From Verrucomicrobiales bacterium (lineage in GTDB: Bacteria > Verrucomicrobiota > Verrucomicrobiia > Limisphaerales > J093): DNA of 64,000 nt. The DNA is taken from contig JACKPW010000001.1 of assembly GCA_024233215.1 (NCBI GenBank), forward strand, positions 62,001-126,000, read 5' to 3'. The position numbers were made by a program, and so were the translations under genes. The notes under the pieces are model-generated. The model made no database searches and was not told the origin of the DNA. It saw only the letters and a list, made by a program, of their open reading frames with translations. Of the stretch, positions 9,095 through 17,855 are shown piece by piece; the stretch's first letter is position 1; every line of letters starts with the position of its first letter.

Positions 9095-11290
9095 TCATGG
9101 GGGTGGAATGGCCGGTTCAGCCTGCCAGGGCACGATCCACTTGTAGATCGTGTGTTCGGTGACCTCGTAGCCGATCGCCGCCAGTTCGGGGTCCTCGACC
9201 TCCATTCGTTCCACCTGGACCGGCCTGGCCCCGCGCATGTCAAAGTCGTGTGACAGGATCCGGCTGCCTGGCTTGAGTTGCGCAAGTTGCGGCATGAGCC
9301 GGACGTTCAACTGCGGCAGCAGGTAGAGCGTCACCACGCTGGCCTCGCGCAGGTCCAGGGTGAACACGTCCGCCTGCCGGACCGTGACCAGGTGTTCGAG
9401 GTGATTGGTGCGCACGTTCTCGATCGCTTCCGCGACCCGTCTGGGATCGATGTCGAACCCCACCGCCCGCACGCCGTAGCGCTTCGCCGCCGTGACCATG
9501 ATCCGACCGTCGCCACAACCCAGTTCATATAACACATCGTCGACATGCAGGTCCGCCATCTCGAGCATGCGATCGACCACCACCTGCGGCGTGGGGACGA
9601 AGACGATGTCGGGTCGACGGGGTGGACTGGCGGGATCGCGCAGTCCGGCATCGGCCCCCGGGAGGAAGGCGGCGAGCGCGTAGATCAACGCGCCGTTCCA
9701 GTTGATGGCGATCTCATTGGTGCGGTAGTCGGCGGCGTCATCCTTCCAATCGGTTGCGCGGGGGTTTGCCCCACCCACGAGGTAGCCGGGCCAGGGAGGT
9801 TCGACCGTGTCGCCCTCGGACTCGCGATCGTGCGGATGCATGGGCGGCCGGAACCCCAGGCCGGTGACGAACGAGCGTCCATACGGGTTCCGGCCGAACA
9901 AGTGGTGCAGGGCGTCGAGCGCGGTCTCGCGGTAGACCTTCACAGCGGACACGCGAAACGCGGCGTGGAGGATCAGACTTTGCCGGGCGACGCTGCCGTT
10001 GCAGCCCCAGTAATAACGGTTTCCCAGAGGGCGGCCGTAGCCGTGTTCGCTGCGGGTTCGCACGATGCCGTCCGCGATCCGCAGCAAGCTGCCCCGCAGT
10101 TCCTCGAGCAGGTCGGCGTCGCGTCCGTCGCGGTGGGAGGCGAGATACGTGAAACAACCGAGATTGGCCACCGATCCCCAGTCGAAGTCCTGGTCCACCC
10201 GGGTGTCGTTGGCGCGCAACCGGGCCTCCAGGTCGGCCAGCGCCGCCGCGTCACCCGTGCTTTCCCACAACTCCGCGGCGGCCCAGAGGCGGTCGTCCTC
10301 GTCGCGGGTCTGGTACGCTCCGGTGGTGAAGCCGGCCAAGTCGGCGCGCACATTGACGGAGTGCTCCTCCAGTACGGCGAAACTCCGGCGCGCCGCCGCA
10401 AGGCAGCGATCCGCGTAGGCCGCGTCGAAGGGCCGAAAGACGCGCGAAGCCTGCGCCATCATGGCGACGAAATCCGCCGTGGCGGCGGTGCTCCAGGGCG
10501 CGAAATAGCGGGGCGTCTTCTCGCGGTCCGGGGAGATCATGGGGCCGAAATCGGGTGTGCTGACCTTGTGATGGACGCGGCCGTCGTCGGCCTGCATGGT
10601 CAGCAACCAGTCGAGTTCCCACTTCACTTCCGCGAGGAATTCCGGCAGTTCCCCGTTGGCTTCGGGCAAACCGAGGGGGACCTTTCGGATCGCCGGTCCG
10701 AAGTCCTCCCAGGCCCGCAACAGGCAACCCACCGTGATACCGGCGTTGACCACGTACTTGTTGTAATCACCGGCATCGTGCCAGCCGCCGGTGGAGGGCC
10801 TGTGTTTACCCGGTTGCCCGACGAAATCCAGCAGCGCGTCGTTGGTATGACAGATGCCATGGGCGAATGCGACGCCATGATGCTCGGTGCACACCGCCGT
10901 CCCGCAGCGCCAGAGGTACATGGCCCGGGTGACGAGGCGGAACGGTTCCGGGTAGAGGTCGGCCTTGATCTCGAAAGGCGCGGACTCCCCCAAACCGGGG
11001 GCGTCCAGTCGGTAGCGGCCCGGGTCCTGCAAACCGGTGAAGTCCGCGACCCAGAGCGATTCCCTGGTGTCGGGGTTTTCGCGCGGACCGGCGGGCAGAC
11101 CGGCAAAGGCGGTGGAACCATCCGTGACACGGAGCACTTTGAATTCCCTGGCGGGCCCGGCCAGGGTCGCCACTTTGGGTGCGTCCGGGAGGTAGCCCAC
11201 GGTGTCCAACCGGACCGGAGGCGCGGGGTCCGCGGCCTGCAGGGCGGCGAGGAGACCGAACAGGCCGGGTGTGGTGAGGGGGGATCTCAT
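9095..11290 (-). CDS. GH9 endoglucanase-type domain fused to a SAM-dependent methyltransferase
   Basis: This 731-residue protein starts at the ATG at 11290 with a weakly hydrophobic leader (LTTPGLFGLLAAL). A CelD-type N-terminal Ig-like domain is followed by a GH9 alpha/alpha barrel with the catalytic base motif WHDAGDYNKYVVNAG and the C-terminal acid motif TNEIAINWNG, so the glucanase half looks intact. After a linker of about 15 residues (GLRDPASPPRR), residues 559-731 form a class I SAM methyltransferase with motif I ELGCGDGR (589-596) and the acidic GFDIDP loop. This methyltransferase type (VPTPQ..VDRMLEMA..) usually occurs as a separate exported protein. A single frame links both, so either this is a real fusion or a stop has been lost. 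Beta-glucan cleavage is inferred from the family. Confidence 0.88.
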   Translation of the reverse strand: MRSPLTTPGLFGLLAALQAADPAPPVRLDTVGYLPDAPKVATLAGPAREFKVLRVTDGSTAFAGLPAGPRENPDTRESLWVADFTGLQDPGRYRLDAPGLGESAPFEIKADLYPEPFRLVTRAMYLWRCGTAVCTEHHGVAFAHGICHTNDALLDFVGQPGKHRPSTGGWHDAGDYNKYVVNAGITVGCLLRAWEDFGPAIRKVPLGLPEANGELPEFLAEVKWELDWLLTMQADDGRVHHKVSTPDFGPMISPDREKTPRYFAPWSTAATADFVAMMAQASRVFRPFDAAYADRCLAAARRSFAVLEEHSVNVRADLAGFTTGAYQTRDEDDRLWAAAELWESTGDAAALADLEARLRANDTRVDQDFDWGSVANLGCFTYLASHRDGRDADLLEELRGSLLRIADGIVRTRSEHGYGRPLGNRYYWGCNGSVARQSLILHAAFRVSAVKVYRETALDALHHLFGRNPYGRSFVTGLGFRPPMHPHDRESEGDTVEPPWPGYLVGGANPRATDWKDDAADYRTNEIAINWNGALIYALAAFLPGADAGLRDPASPPRRPDIVFVPTPQVVVDRMLEMADLHVDDVLYELGCGDGRIMVTAAKRYGVRAVGFDIDPRRVAEAIENVRTNHLEHLVTVRQADVFTLDLREASVVTLYLLPQLNVRLMPQLAQLKPGSRILSHDFDMRGARPVQVERMEVEDPELAAIGYEVTEHTIYKWIVPWQAEPAIPPP

Positions 11291-11384
11291 GCGATGCGGG
11301 GAGGGCGGGGGAAGGAGGGGCGCCGGGCCCTGGGAGGCACGGCGTCCCGATGAAGAGCAGAGGGCGCGGTCGGAACCGGCGACG

Positions 11385-12611
11385 CTATTCCGCGGCCCAC
11401 AGGGTGAGGCTGCTGTTGTCCTGAATGTAGAGGTGGTTGCCGGATGGCACGGGGAAGGCGTAGACCGGGCCCTCCGCGACCTTGTATTTGGCGAGCACGG
11501 TGTATTTGTCGCCGCCGGGTGCGAGAACGATCAACTCGGAATCCGGGCTGGTGGCCAGCAGCACTTTCCCGCCGTCGACCAGGCAGCCGTAGCCGTTGCC
11601 CCGCCGGTCCGGATCCGTCCAAAGCGTCTGGCCGTTCTCCGCGTTCAGGCAGAAGAAGCTGCCGCGGTCCGTCAGGCCATAAAGCAGGCCGTCTTTCAGC
11701 AGTGGAGTGCTGAACTGCACCGCGACGTCGGCATTGGCCCACAATTCCTTCCCGGTCACTTCCGTGCCGCTGACGGACAGTCCGATCGCCTTGGTGCCGC
11801 GGCCGGCCCCGGAGACATACACAGTGGCGCCATCCACGATGGGGGTGGCGGCGTTGTAGGCCCGCCGCTGCGGGGTGAAGGCCATCCGCCAGCGGACCGC
11901 GCCACCCGCCAGATCCACCACGACGATCTCGCTGCCGGTCAACGCCACCACGAGGGTCATGCCTCCCAGGGTCGCGAGGGTGGGCGAGGCATAGGCCGGC
12001 TCGCCGCAGTCACAGAGCCATTTCCGATCCCCGGAGCCCAGGTCATAGGCGGCGATCCCGCCTTTGTCACCGCCTCCCACCTGGGCGATCACCAGGCCGT
12101 TTGCCACCACGGGCGAGGCGGAAGTAAAGAACCGGGGGAAGGCGTCCGGAAAGTCATTCTTGCGCCAGAGCACCTTGCCGCTCGTCGCATCCAGACAGGA
12201 CAACGTCCCGCGCACGCCGAACGTGATCACCTTCCCGTCCATGACGACCGGGGAACTGCGGGGTCCCGCGTGTCGCGAGGCCGGGCCGGTGGCTCCCTCG
12301 GCCGCGTACGCGTCCCGCCAGAGTTCCTTTCCCGTGGCGGCATCGAGCGCCAGGGTCACTTCATCTCCTTCCTGCCGCGCAAACACATACAACTTGCCGT
12401 TCATCAGGGCCGGGGTGGCGTCAGCCTGGCCGACCGTGACCTGCCAGGCCTTCTTCAGTTCTGCCGGCCATTCCGCCGGCGCGGTGAAACCGGGGGCCCG
12501 GCCATCGCGATCCGGGCCGAGCCATTGGGGCCAGTTCTGGCACCGGACGGGGCTGGTCACAAGGGTTGTGAGGAGGAGCAGCGGGGCGATTCTGTGGAGT
12601 CGTGTTTTCAT
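11385..12611 (-). CDS. Secreted PQQ-like beta-propeller protein (BamB-like repeats)
   Basis: The protein has about 408 residues, starting at the ATG at 12611 rather than the TTG three codons upstream. A signal peptide (LHRIAPLLLLTTLVTSPV) precedes NWPQWLGPDRDG, an opening motif common in verrucomicrobial and planctomycete PQQ-repeat proteins. Repeated strands of the form ALDAATGKELWR, CLDATSGKVLWRK, VVDLAGGAVRWR and CLNAENGQTLWTD are typical propeller blades. The family contains both scaffold proteins and quinoprotein-like enzymes; no catalytic signature is evident. It lies 94 bases upstream of the GH9 fusion in the same direction and may share its transcript. Confidence 0.88.
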   Translation of the reverse strand: MKTRLHRIAPLLLLTTLVTSPVRCQNWPQWLGPDRDGRAPGFTAPAEWPAELKKAWQVTVGQADATPALMNGKLYVFARQEGDEVTLALDAATGKELWRDAYAAEGATGPASRHAGPRSSPVVMDGKVITFGVRGTLSCLDATSGKVLWRKNDFPDAFPRFFTSASPVVANGLVIAQVGGGDKGGIAAYDLGSGDRKWLCDCGEPAYASPTLATLGGMTLVVALTGSEIVVVDLAGGAVRWRMAFTPQRRAYNAATPIVDGATVYVSGAGRGTKAIGLSVSGTEVTGKELWANADVAVQFSTPLLKDGLLYGLTDRGSFFCLNAENGQTLWTDPDRRGNGYGCLVDGGKVLLATSPDSELIVLAPGGDKYTVLAKYKVAEGPVYAFPVPSGNHLYIQDNSSLTLWAAE

Positions 12612-12938
12612 GGGCTTCAAGTGTGTTGGACCCGCGCGACCGGGGTACGAAACGACGGTCCACCGGCGGGCCCCGAGTCGGCGCGGGAGTTCCCCTGCTG
12701 TGACGCTGCGAGGGGCAGGGCGGTTACAGAAGCTCCAATTGTTGGAGGCAACAGGCCGACTGCTCGGAAAGGTGCACCATGAAGACCGCGCTGCCGGTGC
12801 TCATCGATCCGTTGGGGGCCCGGGAATCCGCTCGAATTCGGTTCTGAAGAGGGTCCACTCGTCCGGGTCCATCTCCCACTGCCATGCGTCGCCGGATGCG
12901 GGCGAAGACCTCCTCTCCCGGAACGGCCTTGACCCCGC
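12612..12938. other. Intergenic region, no recognised gene
   Basis: This 327-base gap lies between the GH38-like gene and the PQQ propeller gene. A short minus-strand stretch directly after the GH38 stop stays open and reads protein-like (WQWEMDPDEWTLF) before a stop. It has no start of its own and could be chance or a decayed tail. No repeat or terminator with a T run was identified. Confidence 0.4.
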
Positions 12939-15722
12939 CTACCGCAAGACGAACGACGCCGGCGCGAAGGCGTGAATCGGAACGGTGAACTGTCCGTTTT
13001 CCACGGGAAGGGGTGCCCCCGTCGGTCGGCCGCGCAAATCGACCGGTTGGGCTTGGAACGCGCCCATGCCCGGCGGCAGCTGGATGGGGAGATTCCCGGT
13101 CTTTCCGGCCATCTCCCAGAATCGAAGCACCGTGCCCGGCCCATCGGGATTCGGACCGAAGGCCGTCACGAGCGCATTCCTCGAACGCCCGGTTGTAAGA
13201 CTCGAACCCCAACAGGGCAGCGAACCTCCCGGACCACTGACACAAACCGCCTGCAACGGATACCGCGCCTCGAGCGACGGCCGGATCAGGCTTTCCTGCG
13301 GGTCGTAGCGATGAAATGCCCAGATTCTCACCCGGCTTGTCCAGGTCCCTTCGTTCCACAACCGGAAGTTCGTGGTCCACTGGTTGTTGAACAGGTTCAC
13401 AAACACCGTCGCCTTGCCGGTTTTGAAGTCGGTGGAGTACTTCCAGCACCCCGGTTCGCCAAGGCTGACCAACGGGCTGTCGAGCGGGCACACGCCAAAG
13501 CCCGTGCCGGACGAGTCAAAGACCGCCACGCCGGTGTCCAGGGCGAACAGCTGGTTGTTCGAGCCCGGGACCAGGTCCTTCTCCGGATCGACGATGGAAC
13601 CGAGTCGGCCGAGGCGGAACCGGGGCGAATCGACGTTGAAGGGCAGGCACAGCCAAGCGGCCTCGGGCCAGGGATCGGCCGGCTTGTCGTGGATGGTCAC
13701 CTCGATGTCGAAGTAGGGCAGGCCGTTGTAGAAGAGGTAACGCGTCGTGACGCCGAAGGGCAGGTCGGCACTGGCGGTAGCGCGCAACTCGGCCTCAGCA
13801 TGGATCGAGGGGGGATACTCCACAGTGAAGCCGCCAGGCGACGAAGCACGGTGGGGTGCCATCGATGCAGGAGGCAGCATGGGTTTGCCGAGTTCGTTGG
13901 TAGCCCAGTCGCTATTGATCTTCACGTAAGCATCGACGAAGCGGTGGACTTGGTTCGAGTCGAACCGTTCGTAGAGAACCTGGCCAAAGCCATAGGGAGA
14001 CGATCTATCGACGCACTCGGGAACTTCGACCAAGCGAAGGTAGCTGGTCGTGAACTCAGGAACGCGTAGCGAGTCTATCCCGCCACGCTCCAGGTTGAGT
14101 CGAGCCGCAAAGCGACCGCTCTCCAAAGTCGCCTTTTCGCGGTTTATTCCTGGTGCGTACATGGGGTTGATCATGGCTCCTACATTCCGCAGGACCACGT
14201 AACCGGAGGGGGGGACCGCCGGCGCCAGGCACGACAGCCGATGGTTCCGCACTTCGTAGAAGCCGCTCAGCGCAGGGGGGCTGGCGACGGAAGGCAGCTT
14301 AGCCAGGACGTGCTCGGGGGGGCGGAGCAAGCCCGGCACCGCGTGCTCGAAGCCAGTCCCGTCCAGGTCAGCCCGTACGACTTCCCCCTCCCGTGGCCAC
14401 GGCAAGGAGTTGAAAACGACCACGCGGTCGCCGTCCTGCTGGACCGCCTTCGCCAGCGCTGTGAGCTGGTTCTTCAAGAGCGGTTCGACCAGTCGTTCCG
14501 CCTTCTCGATGTAGGCGGTGTGTTCGGCCCAGGAGGATTCGATCCGGTCAAAGCGCCCCGCCTTCCGCTCCGCTTGCCAGGCCTCGCCGTAATGGGCGGT
14601 GTAGTTGCCGTAGATCCACCAGTAGGCGCCGCCCCAGGTGTGTTCGCCGTAGAGCAGGCTTTGTTCGTAGGCCTTGGCGATGGTGTCGTTCGCCGGCGGC
14701 GGCGTGACGCCCCACAGCGGCAGCAGGGTGTCCAGCATCTCGGCCATGGCGATCTTCGGTCGCACTTGTCGCGCGAGACTGGCGCCCTGCGGATCGCTCA
14801 TCGGGCCGTGAATCCACGTGTCGGGCATGTCCCCCCGGATCACCGGCAGGTCCGGTTGCTCGGCGAGAATGCCGTCGGCGAAATCGGACAGCCGGCCGAT
14901 CCGGACCTTCACGCCCGGCAGCTTGGCCTTCGCCTCGTCGAGCAGTTGCTTCACCTCGTCAGGTCGCGGCGGACCGTGGTTGTCGCCGGTGTGGATCAAG
15001 GCCAGCCAGGTTTTGCAGGGCCAATCGGCGGGCGCCACCAACCCGGTGCCGTAACTCTCGGCGGTGTACATCGTGAGCAACCGCGAGCCGTCCGGGCCCT
15101 CCCACCAGAACAGGCGGGGAACCTTCGGTGAACTGCTGGCGGCGTTGCACCCCAAATGCAGAAAATCCACGCCGGCACGGCGCAATAACGTGGGCAGAAT
15201 CCACGAATGGCTGGGAACGTCGGTCATCTTGGCGTCACGCGGCAGTTTGAGATCCAGGCTGTGGGCCAGCCGCGTCGCAAAGCCGAGTCCGCGGACCAGG
15301 TCCTCCGGTTCCAGCAATTCCGTGTGAGTGGTGAAGGGGAGGGCGTGGGTGACAAAACGCCCGTCCTGAAAGGCCTGTCGGATGCGGGCCTGGCGGTCGG
15401 GCGATTGCCCGGGCCAATCCTCGAGAATCTTCACGGCCGGCCAGCCGGGGATGGTCCAGGCGAACTGCTGCGCCGGCGGCAGGTCGCGGTTCTGGTCCAC
15501 CACCTTCAGGGCGTCGTCGATCATGGTGGTGCGGTAGCGTTGCACCACGTTGCTGGCCATGTCGGTGTAGCCGATGTCGAAGTGCGTCTTGAACACGACC
15601 ACGACCTCCTCGACCTCCGCGTGCAGTACGGGGGCAAGGAGCGCAATCAAGGCGGCGAGAAGCCGTTGGCCCCGAACTCTGAATGGCCGGCGACGGCCGG
15701 CCTGAAGCGCGTTTGCAGCCAT
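12939..15722 (-). CDS. GH38-like (alpha-mannosidase-superfamily, DUF5054-type) secreted protein
   Basis: The ATG at 15722 gives 927 residues with a signal peptide (RLLAALIALLAPVLHA). The mature protein opens with VVVFKTHFDIGYTDM; the H47-x-D49 pair matches the metal-binding H-x-D of GH38 mannosidases at the same place. Further matches are LPTLLRRAGVDFLHLGCN, FWWEGPDGSRLL and WGGAYWWIYGNYTAHYGEAW. The C-terminal half is beta-rich, as in the GH38 C-terminal domain. The DUF5054 group is assigned to this fold but has no firmly known substrate. A longer reading frame extends upstream to 16151, but that part lacks a signal and overlaps the divergent promoter region. Confidence 0.8.
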   Translation of the reverse strand: MAANALQAGRRRPFRVRGQRLLAALIALLAPVLHAEVEEVVVVFKTHFDIGYTDMASNVVQRYRTTMIDDALKVVDQNRDLPPAQQFAWTIPGWPAVKILEDWPGQSPDRQARIRQAFQDGRFVTHALPFTTHTELLEPEDLVRGLGFATRLAHSLDLKLPRDAKMTDVPSHSWILPTLLRRAGVDFLHLGCNAASSSPKVPRLFWWEGPDGSRLLTMYTAESYGTGLVAPADWPCKTWLALIHTGDNHGPPRPDEVKQLLDEAKAKLPGVKVRIGRLSDFADGILAEQPDLPVIRGDMPDTWIHGPMSDPQGASLARQVRPKIAMAEMLDTLLPLWGVTPPPANDTIAKAYEQSLLYGEHTWGGAYWWIYGNYTAHYGEAWQAERKAGRFDRIESSWAEHTAYIEKAERLVEPLLKNQLTALAKAVQQDGDRVVVFNSLPWPREGEVVRADLDGTGFEHAVPGLLRPPEHVLAKLPSVASPPALSGFYEVRNHRLSCLAPAVPPSGYVVLRNVGAMINPMYAPGINREKATLESGRFAARLNLERGGIDSLRVPEFTTSYLRLVEVPECVDRSSPYGFGQVLYERFDSNQVHRFVDAYVKINSDWATNELGKPMLPPASMAPHRASSPGGFTVEYPPSIHAEAELRATASADLPFGVTTRYLFYNGLPYFDIEVTIHDKPADPWPEAAWLCLPFNVDSPRFRLGRLGSIVDPEKDLVPGSNNQLFALDTGVAVFDSSGTGFGVCPLDSPLVSLGEPGCWKYSTDFKTGKATVFVNLFNNQWTTNFRLWNEGTWTSRVRIWAFHRYDPQESLIRPSLEARYPLQAVCVSGPGGSLPCWGSSLTTGRSRNALVTAFGPNPDGPGTVLRFWEMAGKTGNLPIQLPPGMGAFQAQPVDLRGRPTGAPLPVENGQFTVPIHAFAPASFVLR

Positions 15723-15878
15723 GGGATTCACTTGGGCTGAGGATGCCCGAACCGCCACGTTTGGAAAGCGCGAAGCGCCTTGGACTGCGGCGATTCTTCG
15801 CCGCTTTGGAGATGAACCGGAGGTTTTAGTGTTCAGGTTCCCGTCGCTTTGGGTGAGCGGAGGAACCATCGATTGCTG

Positions 15879-15899
15879 GTTGCAGGTGCAACACGAAGT
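15879..15899. repeat. Short palindromic repeat TTGC-AGGT-GCAA
   Basis: A 21-bp sequence with core GTTGC-AGGT-GCAAC followed by ACGAAGT. The identical 21 bases occur at 20306-20326. Both copies lie between divergent genes. Confidence 0.65.
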
Positions 15900-15946
15900 G
15901 GGTCGCTCGTTCCGATCCTGCCCACGGTTGAGGGGGAAGTAGGCGG

Positions 15947-15976
15947 GTGAAAGGCGCGTGAAAGGCGCGTGAAACG
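15947..15976. repeat. 11-bp tandem repeat GTGAAAGGCGC
   Basis: Two perfect direct copies (15947-15957, 15958-15968) followed by a partial third (GTGAAACG). It lies in the divergent promoter region upstream of the small membrane protein and could be a regulator site or a slippage product. Confidence 0.55.
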
Positions 15977-16084
15977 ACTTTTCAGTATCGAGTTCCGAGC
16001 CTAGCCTCCCGGCCAATGAGCACCCGATGGAGTCCCATCCTGGCGGGCCAAACGGTTTGATTCCGGGCCAGCCGTGACTGAGCG

Positions 16085-16429
16085 ATGCCTGCGGACAATT
16101 CCAGCACGTCGGAGCCGAGGCCTTGGGTGACTTTCGGCGATTGTTCATCACCCGACGAGGATTTCCTCATCGGGAATCGTGAGGGGTTGGAATTGCTGCA
16201 GCGCAAGATCGACGAGGCCCTGGGGCAGGGAACGTGCTTCATCGAGGAGGCCGGAGTGGAATTCAACGGGGTCCGGGTGGTTGAGCATGACTCACGGGAC
16301 GGCCATCACGCGAGACGGGGACGTTTCGCCGACACCCTGGCGTTGTTCGGTTGCGGTCTCTTCGTCTTCTTCATCGGCGGGGTGTTCGTCGTTGGGCTGA
16401 AGCAGGTCTGGTCCTGGCTGCGTTGGTGA
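16085..16429 (+). CDS. Small hypothetical protein with C-terminal membrane segment
   Basis: This 114-residue protein begins at the ATG at 16085. The N-terminal two thirds are charged and soluble-looking (DFLIGNREGLELLQRKIDEA), and one transmembrane helix follows near residues 84-105 (LALFGCGLFVFFIGGVFVVG), with a short aromatic, basic tail. I do not recognise a named family. Codon use and length support a real gene. It is followed 55 bases later by threonine aldolase in the same direction, so the two may be co-transcribed, but no functional link is evident. Confidence 0.6.
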   Translation: MPADNSSTSEPRPWVTFGDCSSPDEDFLIGNREGLELLQRKIDEALGQGTCFIEEAGVEFNGVRVVEHDSRDGHHARRGRFADTLALFGCGLFVFFIGGVFVVGLKQVWSWLRW

Positions 16430-16484
16430 AGGCCGTTCTCTGAACTCGCCAGCGGATCGCGGGCAGGTTTCAATCCCGTGCGAA

Positions 16485-17576
16485 ATGAGTGCGGACTTCA
16501 GTCTTTTCGCGGGCCGGCCGGTTATCGACCTGCGCAGTGACACCCTGACGCAGCCCACTCCGGCCATGCGCCAGGCGATGGCGGAGGCGGAGGTGGGGGA
16601 CGACGTGTTTGCCGAGGACCCCACGGTGAACCGTTTGCAGGAGCGTGTGGCCGAGTTGCTCGGGTTGGAGGCGGCGTTGTTCATGCCTTCGGGCACGATG
16701 AGCAACCAGGTGGCGATTCGCAGCCACACGGAGCCGGGCGATGAGATCCTGCTGGATGTCTCGGCCCACGTTTCCGTCTACGAGGCCGGGGCGCCGGCGG
16801 CATTGTCGGGTGTGATGTGCCAGTATCTGCCGGGTGAACGGGGGCGCTTCACCGCCGAACACGTGCATGCGGCGGTTCGGCCGCGGAACTCGCACTTTCC
16901 CCCCACCAAACTGGTCTGCCTGGAAAACACCAGCAACCGCGGCGGCGGTAGTGTCTGGCGGTTGGACCCGGTGAAGTCGGTGGCGGCCGCGGCGCGCGAG
17001 CACGGATTCAAGCTGCACCTGGACGGCGCCCGCCTGTGGAATGCGGCGGTGGCTGCCGGCGTGCCGGAACGGGATTACGCGTCGCTGTTCGATTCCGTGA
17101 GCGTCTGCTTCTCCAAGGGACTTGGGGCACCGGTGGGTTCCGCCCTCGCCGGGTCGCGGGAATTCATCCAGCGGGCGCATCGGTTCCGAAAGATGTTCGG
17201 CGGCGGGATGCGGCAGGCGGGGGTCCTGGCGGCCGCCGCACTTCACGCGGTGGAGCATCATCGCGAGCGGTTGGCCGAGGATCACGCAAACGCGCGGCGG
17301 TTGGCCGAGGGATTGGCGACCCTGCCCGCCGTGAAACTGGACCTTGCCACGGTCGAGACCAACATCGTGATCTTCGACGTCCATGGCGTGACCGCGGCCG
17401 ACTTTGCGGCCGGGTTGGAGAAGGCCGGGGTACGCCTGCTGGCCATCGGGGCGCAGCGGTTGCGGGCGGTGACCCACCTGCACATCACGGCGGCGGACAT
17501 TGAGGAGACGGTGAACCGCGCGAAGGCGGCGTTTTCAGCCTGGAAACCGCAGATGAACGGGGATGAACGCAGATAA
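16485..17576 (+). CDS. ltaE: Low-specificity L-threonine aldolase
   Basis: This PLP enzyme of the fold-type I aldolase family cleaves L-threonine or L-allo-threonine to glycine and acetaldehyde. Signatures are IDLRSDTLTQPTPAM at the N-terminus, VGDDVFAEDPTVNRLQ, HLDGARLWNA and the PLP lysine in CFSKGLGAPVGS (Lys211). The family core is complete. The last 11 residues (WKPQMNGDERR) and the stop codon are not native: they are encoded by a 166-bp mobile element whose left end begins at 17539, and a 5-bp duplication TTCAG flanks the insertion. The insertion lies beyond the catalytic domain, so activity is probably kept. The symbol is assigned by family similarity. Confidence 0.93.
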   Translation: MSADFSLFAGRPVIDLRSDTLTQPTPAMRQAMAEAEVGDDVFAEDPTVNRLQERVAELLGLEAALFMPSGTMSNQVAIRSHTEPGDEILLDVSAHVSVYEAGAPAALSGVMCQYLPGERGRFTAEHVHAAVRPRNSHFPPTKLVCLENTSNRGGGSVWRLDPVKSVAAAAREHGFKLHLDGARLWNAAVAAGVPERDYASLFDSVSVCFSKGLGAPVGSALAGSREFIQRAHRFRKMFGGGMRQAGVLAAAALHAVEHHRERLAEDHANARRLAEGLATLPAVKLDLATVETNIVIFDVHGVTAADFAAGLEKAGVRLLAIGAQRLRAVTHLHITAADIEETVNRAKAAFSAWKPQMNGDERR

Positions 17577-17704
17577 GTCCCTCGACGTGAGCCCCCCACG
17601 TCCGCCGGATGTCTTCACCCATTGGGTGTGACGCGAAAATCGCGCAAGTCCTTGGGTATCTGCGTCTATCTGTGTCGATCTGCGGTTCAACTGCTTTTTC
17701 TAGG
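17539..17704. mobile_element. 166-bp MITE-like element, copy 1, with TTCAG target duplication
   Basis: The element starts CCTGGAAACCGCAG and ends TTTTTCTAGG, so its outer ends are an imperfect inverted repeat (CCTGGAAA versus CCTAGAAA). Further in, CCGCAGATGAACG..GCAGAT is mirrored by ATCTGCG..ATCTGCGG. It is flanked by direct TTCAG copies at 17534-17538 and 17705-17709, the mark of a transposition event with 5-bp staggered cuts. It has no coding capacity, so a transposase in trans is needed. Copy 2 at 57471-57636 has the same length and orientation and shows no difference by eye. Confidence 0.88.
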
Positions 17705-17714
17705 TTCAGAGGAG

Positions 17715-17790
17715 CCGTAGCCGCCGACATGAGTCGGCGCAGATCCGATCGAGCGGAAATCCCCATGTGCTGACGGACGTCCGCGGCTCC
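17715..17790. repeat. REP-like palindromes
   Basis: GCCGAC-ATGA-GTCGGC (17723-17738) is preceded by GTAGCC, and a second, looser GACGGACGTCCGCGGCT follows near 17775-17790. It belongs to the same family as 8984, 9039, 24316 and 36585. It lies directly after mobile element copy 1 and before the SGNH-TPR gene stop. Confidence 0.65.
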
Positions 17791-17855
17791 GGAACTTGAC
17801 GAGCTGCTCCTGCGGGCGGGGCGCGGTCGGGAGCGCGAACCCCCGGGTATCCATC

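Larger units (their letters stand above)
15723..16084. other. Divergent intergenic region
   Basis: This 362-base gap separates the GH38-like gene (minus) from a small membrane protein (plus), so it should hold both promoters. It contains the 21-bp GTTGCAGGTGCAACACGAAGT repeat and an 11-bp tandem repeat (both listed separately). No other gene was seen. Confidence 0.5.

Noticed and set aside
13491..16151. Longer start for the GH38-like protein at 16151
   Set aside because: The extra N-terminal 143 codons would bury the signal peptide and cover the divergent intergenic repeats and part of the opposite gene.
17539..17704. Small RNA gene reading of the 166-bp repeat
   Set aside because: The target duplications and the terminal inverted repeats explain it better as a mobile element, although transcription cannot be excluded.
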